A stretch of DNA of 49,590 nucleotides from Ophiosphaerella korrae (taxonomy: Eukaryota; Ascomycota; Dothideomycetes; Pleosporales; Phaeosphaeriaceae): contig JALNQF010000309.1 in NCBI GenBank assembly GCA_028456385.1, positions 1 to 49,590 of the forward strand, in the 5' to 3' direction. The notes beneath the pieces were generated by a model. That model did no database searches. It was not told where the DNA came from and saw only the letters and a program-made list of their open reading frames with translations. Of the stretch, positions 47,290 to 49,590 are shown one piece after another. The position numbers and the translations under genes are program-made. How positions within the stretch are numbered: the first letter of the stretch is position 1; every line of letters starts with the position of its first letter.

Positions 47290-48770
47290 AGATCTAGACC
47301 TTCGTAGTTTAGAAACAAGCCTTCTCTTAAATAGTAAAGAGAAGCTAACCTCTATATTATATAAGAATATAAGAATTTAGAAAATACTTAAATACTTGTA
47401 ATAATAGATAAGTTTAGATAAGAGATTTAGTAAATATTTTATTAATATACTATAACTACTTAGCTATAAGGCTAAGTAGCTAGTTATATATATATAAGCT
47501 ATATTAACCTCTTATTATATAGTATATATAAGTAGAGGTAAAGCTAGTTTACTTAGTAGCTATAATAGCGCCTTACGCTTAGATAGAGTAAAAATTAGAC
47601 ACCTTATACCTAGATATTGTAGAACTAGTTATCTTATAAGTAGATAAGGTACTTCTTTCTCTTAAAGAATCTTTATAGCTATAGTATATTTTAAATTACA
47701 AGAGAAAGTTTTAAGCTTCTTACTATATAGTAAATTAAGGAGAAAGCGCTTTTATACCTATCTATTAATAAAAATATACTAAAAAGTACTCTTTTAGATT
47801 AACCTTATTAATATTTATTTAATAGTAATTTATTCCTTTAATATCTATTAAAAAACTAAAGATTTCTAAACTAAAGTTAAACTACTAGTTAATAAATAAT
47901 TTTCTTTAGCTATAGACTCTTAATTAACTATTTAATATATTAAGCTATAAGGTGTAGTATCTATAAAGGCCTTACTATTAAGTTCCTCGTTCTATCTAAC
48001 TATTTTTTAGAATATTTACCTAGATAAGAAAGGAGAACTTTCTATATCTTGTAACAATAGCTAGGTCTTTATAGACTAAGAATTAGCCTTTATTAATTAA
48101 AAGCTCTATAATATTAGTAGAGTTATAGGGACCTATTATAAAGACTTTTATAGATTTCGATGTATATTTATTACTCTATAGAGAAGATATATAGCGTACG
48201 AGTACGTATATTATAATAAAAAACAACACTATATCTAATCCTCTTAGGTATATTAAATAATCTATACTAACTATAAGAAAGCTCTTAATAACTTAGCTAA
48301 GATAGCTAATAAGTACTAGTCCCTATAAAAGGACTTTAATAGCGCGTAGACAACTATTATTACTTAATAATTAGTAGCCTAGGAGTGTAAACAATACCTT
48401 ACTACCTAAACTTCGCTAGATCCTAAGGTTAGTAAATTAGAAACAAAGATAGAGTAGCTTTAAACTAAAATTATAGAGCTAAAGAAGGAAAAGATTAATA
48501 TATAAATTACGCTAGTAAATACTACTAATATTATCCTTAACTCTAAGTAAAAACTTAGTAAACTTAAAAGAGTTAATCGTATAGTAAAGCCTTAAGAGAT
48601 AGAGTTATTACCTATTAAAGAGTCTATAAGTATTAGTAAGAGGAAGAGAGATAATAGCGTAAATAGAGAGGAATTAAAGTAGCACGATGCCCCTTCTAAG
48701 AAAGGCCGGAAGAGGAAATATATTAGATAGATTAGTGTACAAATTTTTTCCTTTAACGTAATAGTATTTT
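47290..48770 (+). pseudogene. RIP-decayed coding relic, unassigned, coiled coil plus basic C-terminus
   Basis: Plus-strand reading is coherent over more than 1 kb with stops at Gln/Trp-compatible codons. It includes SLDKRFSKYFINILQLLSYK near 47410-47475, YLDKKGELSISYNNSQVFID near 48020-48080, NYKKALNNLAKIANKY near 48265-48315, and then KVSKLETKIEQ followed by KIIELKKEKINI near 48425-48505, which looks like a coiled coil. A basic tail (SISKRKRDNSVNREELK, then SKKGRKRKY) at about 48625-48725 resembles a nuclear localisation or DNA-binding end. No RT, integrase, zinc knuckle or DDE motif was recognised. Mutation lessens towards the right end. It may be the transposase-like or DNA-binding protein of a different element, or a host gene; no function is assigned. 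Confidence 0.42.
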
Positions 48771-49460
48771 ACTTTCCTATCTTAGTTTACTTTTATAGTT
48801 AGAATTATTTATATTATATATCTTTAAAAGTAAGATTACTTTTTAATATTAGTATAGACATCTCTATTTAGGTCCTTCTCTATTCTAATATTAGGTAGGA
48901 GCCCTAAACTAGCCTAAAGTACAATTAGGCCTAACGTATAGTATATAAATACAGCTATAGTCTCTAGAAATATAAACAACTACATATTAACGTAGCGGTA
49001 TACTTAAGTAGAAATAAACTAAAATTCCTTATATTACCCCTTCTTGTAGGTCTCCCCCTAGTAATGCTGTTACTGTGCAAACTACCTACAAAATTAGGCT
49101 ACCTATACTAACTAAAGATACTTATAAGAATTTAGGAGAGCTAAAGACAATACCTATACCAAATCTCTTACAGCTAATTAACTAGAAAATATGCAAGAAT
49201 AACTAAAACGCGAGCTTAACTATAAAAGTGACAGGTATCGCGCAAGCTATTAATTGAGGATGTATATTGTAGTAGAAGTAAGTTAGGTTATTAAGTCTCT
49301 TTAGTAAGCACTTATAAACTTTTAAGAGCTATATAAGGAGATTGAAGCGGAACAAGAGTTATATAAGTAATAGGTATTTTCTTAGGCTAGGAACGAGTTT
49401 CTTAAATTTAGGTTCGAAATTATAATTTAGTTTTAACCTTACGCCCCCATATAGAGATAG
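48771..49460. other. Less mutated transition DNA before LTR G3
   Basis: CpA, TpG and CpG reappear (for example aatgctgttactgtgcaaac, gacaggtatcgcgcaagc). A short plus-strand reading near 49335-49430 gives ELYKEIEAEQELYK and later ARNEFLKFRFEI, broken by stops, which could be the end of a coiled-coil protein; no family recognised. No RNA gene seen. Confidence 0.45.
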
Positions 49461-49590
49461 TGTCAGATTTGAAGGAGGTTATAGCAGTTTGATAAAAAGG
49501 CTTTTTCGTAACAGCCATGTGAGGGCCTTGTTGGAGAGGGATACTGAGGCTTTCAGAAAAGCCCTTTTTCAGATTGATCACCTATGACTT
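49461..49590 (+). repeat. LTR G3, 5' part, cut by window end
   Basis: Starts tgtcagatttgaaggagg with the TG terminus intact and aligns with the first 130 bp of G1 and G2, but with CpA and TpG preserved (agccatgtgagggcc, gaggctttcagaaaagcc). It shows what the unmutated family sequence looked like. Whether it is a solo LTR or the 5' LTR of a full element lies beyond the window. Confidence 0.9.

Noticed and set aside
1..49590. Mitochondrial or endosymbiont origin of the AT-rich DNA
   Set aside because: The content is nuclear-type LTR retrotransposons with target duplications, and the depletion is specific to CpA/TpG, which fits RIP rather than general AT bias.

Overview
The window is a block of extremely AT-rich, gene-empty DNA of the kind found in filamentous ascomycetes (Pezizomycotina) that use repeat-induced point mutation (RIP). 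By eye the dinucleotides CpA and TpG are almost absent over most of the window, while TpA is everywhere and CpT survives. ATG codons are correspondingly very rare and former CAA/CAG/TGG codons read as stops. No intact gene was found. Species cannot be named from this sequence; a RIP-active ascomycete AT-isochore (possibly pericentromeric or subtelomeric) is an inference.

The content is a nest of decayed LTR retrotransposons. Five copies (D, A, B, C, E here) belong to one Ty3/Gypsy chromovirus-like group with two CCHC zinc knuckles in Gag, then protease, reverse transcriptase, RNase H and integrase, and a chromodomain-like tail where the 3' end is visible (A, B, C). Layout: D (minus, cut by the window start) 1-4276; F, a different Gypsy lineage (minus), 4282 to about 10200; a 28-bp minisatellite 10557-10668; a 262-bp repeat H1 10743-11004; unassigned DNA with a plus-strand coding relic 11005-15480; A (plus, complete with both LTRs) 15481-22470; a minus-strand coding relic 22476-24277; H2 24283-24544; B (plus, complete) 25267-39360, containing H3 at 26175-26436 and the whole of C (minus, complete) at 29950-36763; unassigned DNA 39366-41164; E (plus, lacking its 3' part) 41165 to about 46140, containing two solo LTRs of another family (G1 42455-42926, G2 44058-44609); another coding relic about 47290-48770; a less mutated stretch; and the start of a third G LTR at 49461.

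Insertion boundaries are well supported: perfect 5-bp target duplications flank A (cttag), B (agagt), C (actag), G1 (agaga), G2 (agaat) and H3 (agtat). They give a relative order: C and H3 after B, G1 and G2 after E, D after F. The least mutated sequence is in G2 and in the last 0.9 kb, which keep CpA, TpG and canonical TG/CA LTR ends.

No convincing new functional system was found. The points most worth follow-up are three unassigned coding relics that are not recognisably retroelement (12.1-14.1, 22.5-24.3 and 47.3-48.8 kb), the exchangeable hairpin module inside the Gypsy LTRs, and the 262-bp H repeat. Domain edges are approximate because they were read by hand through RIP stops.
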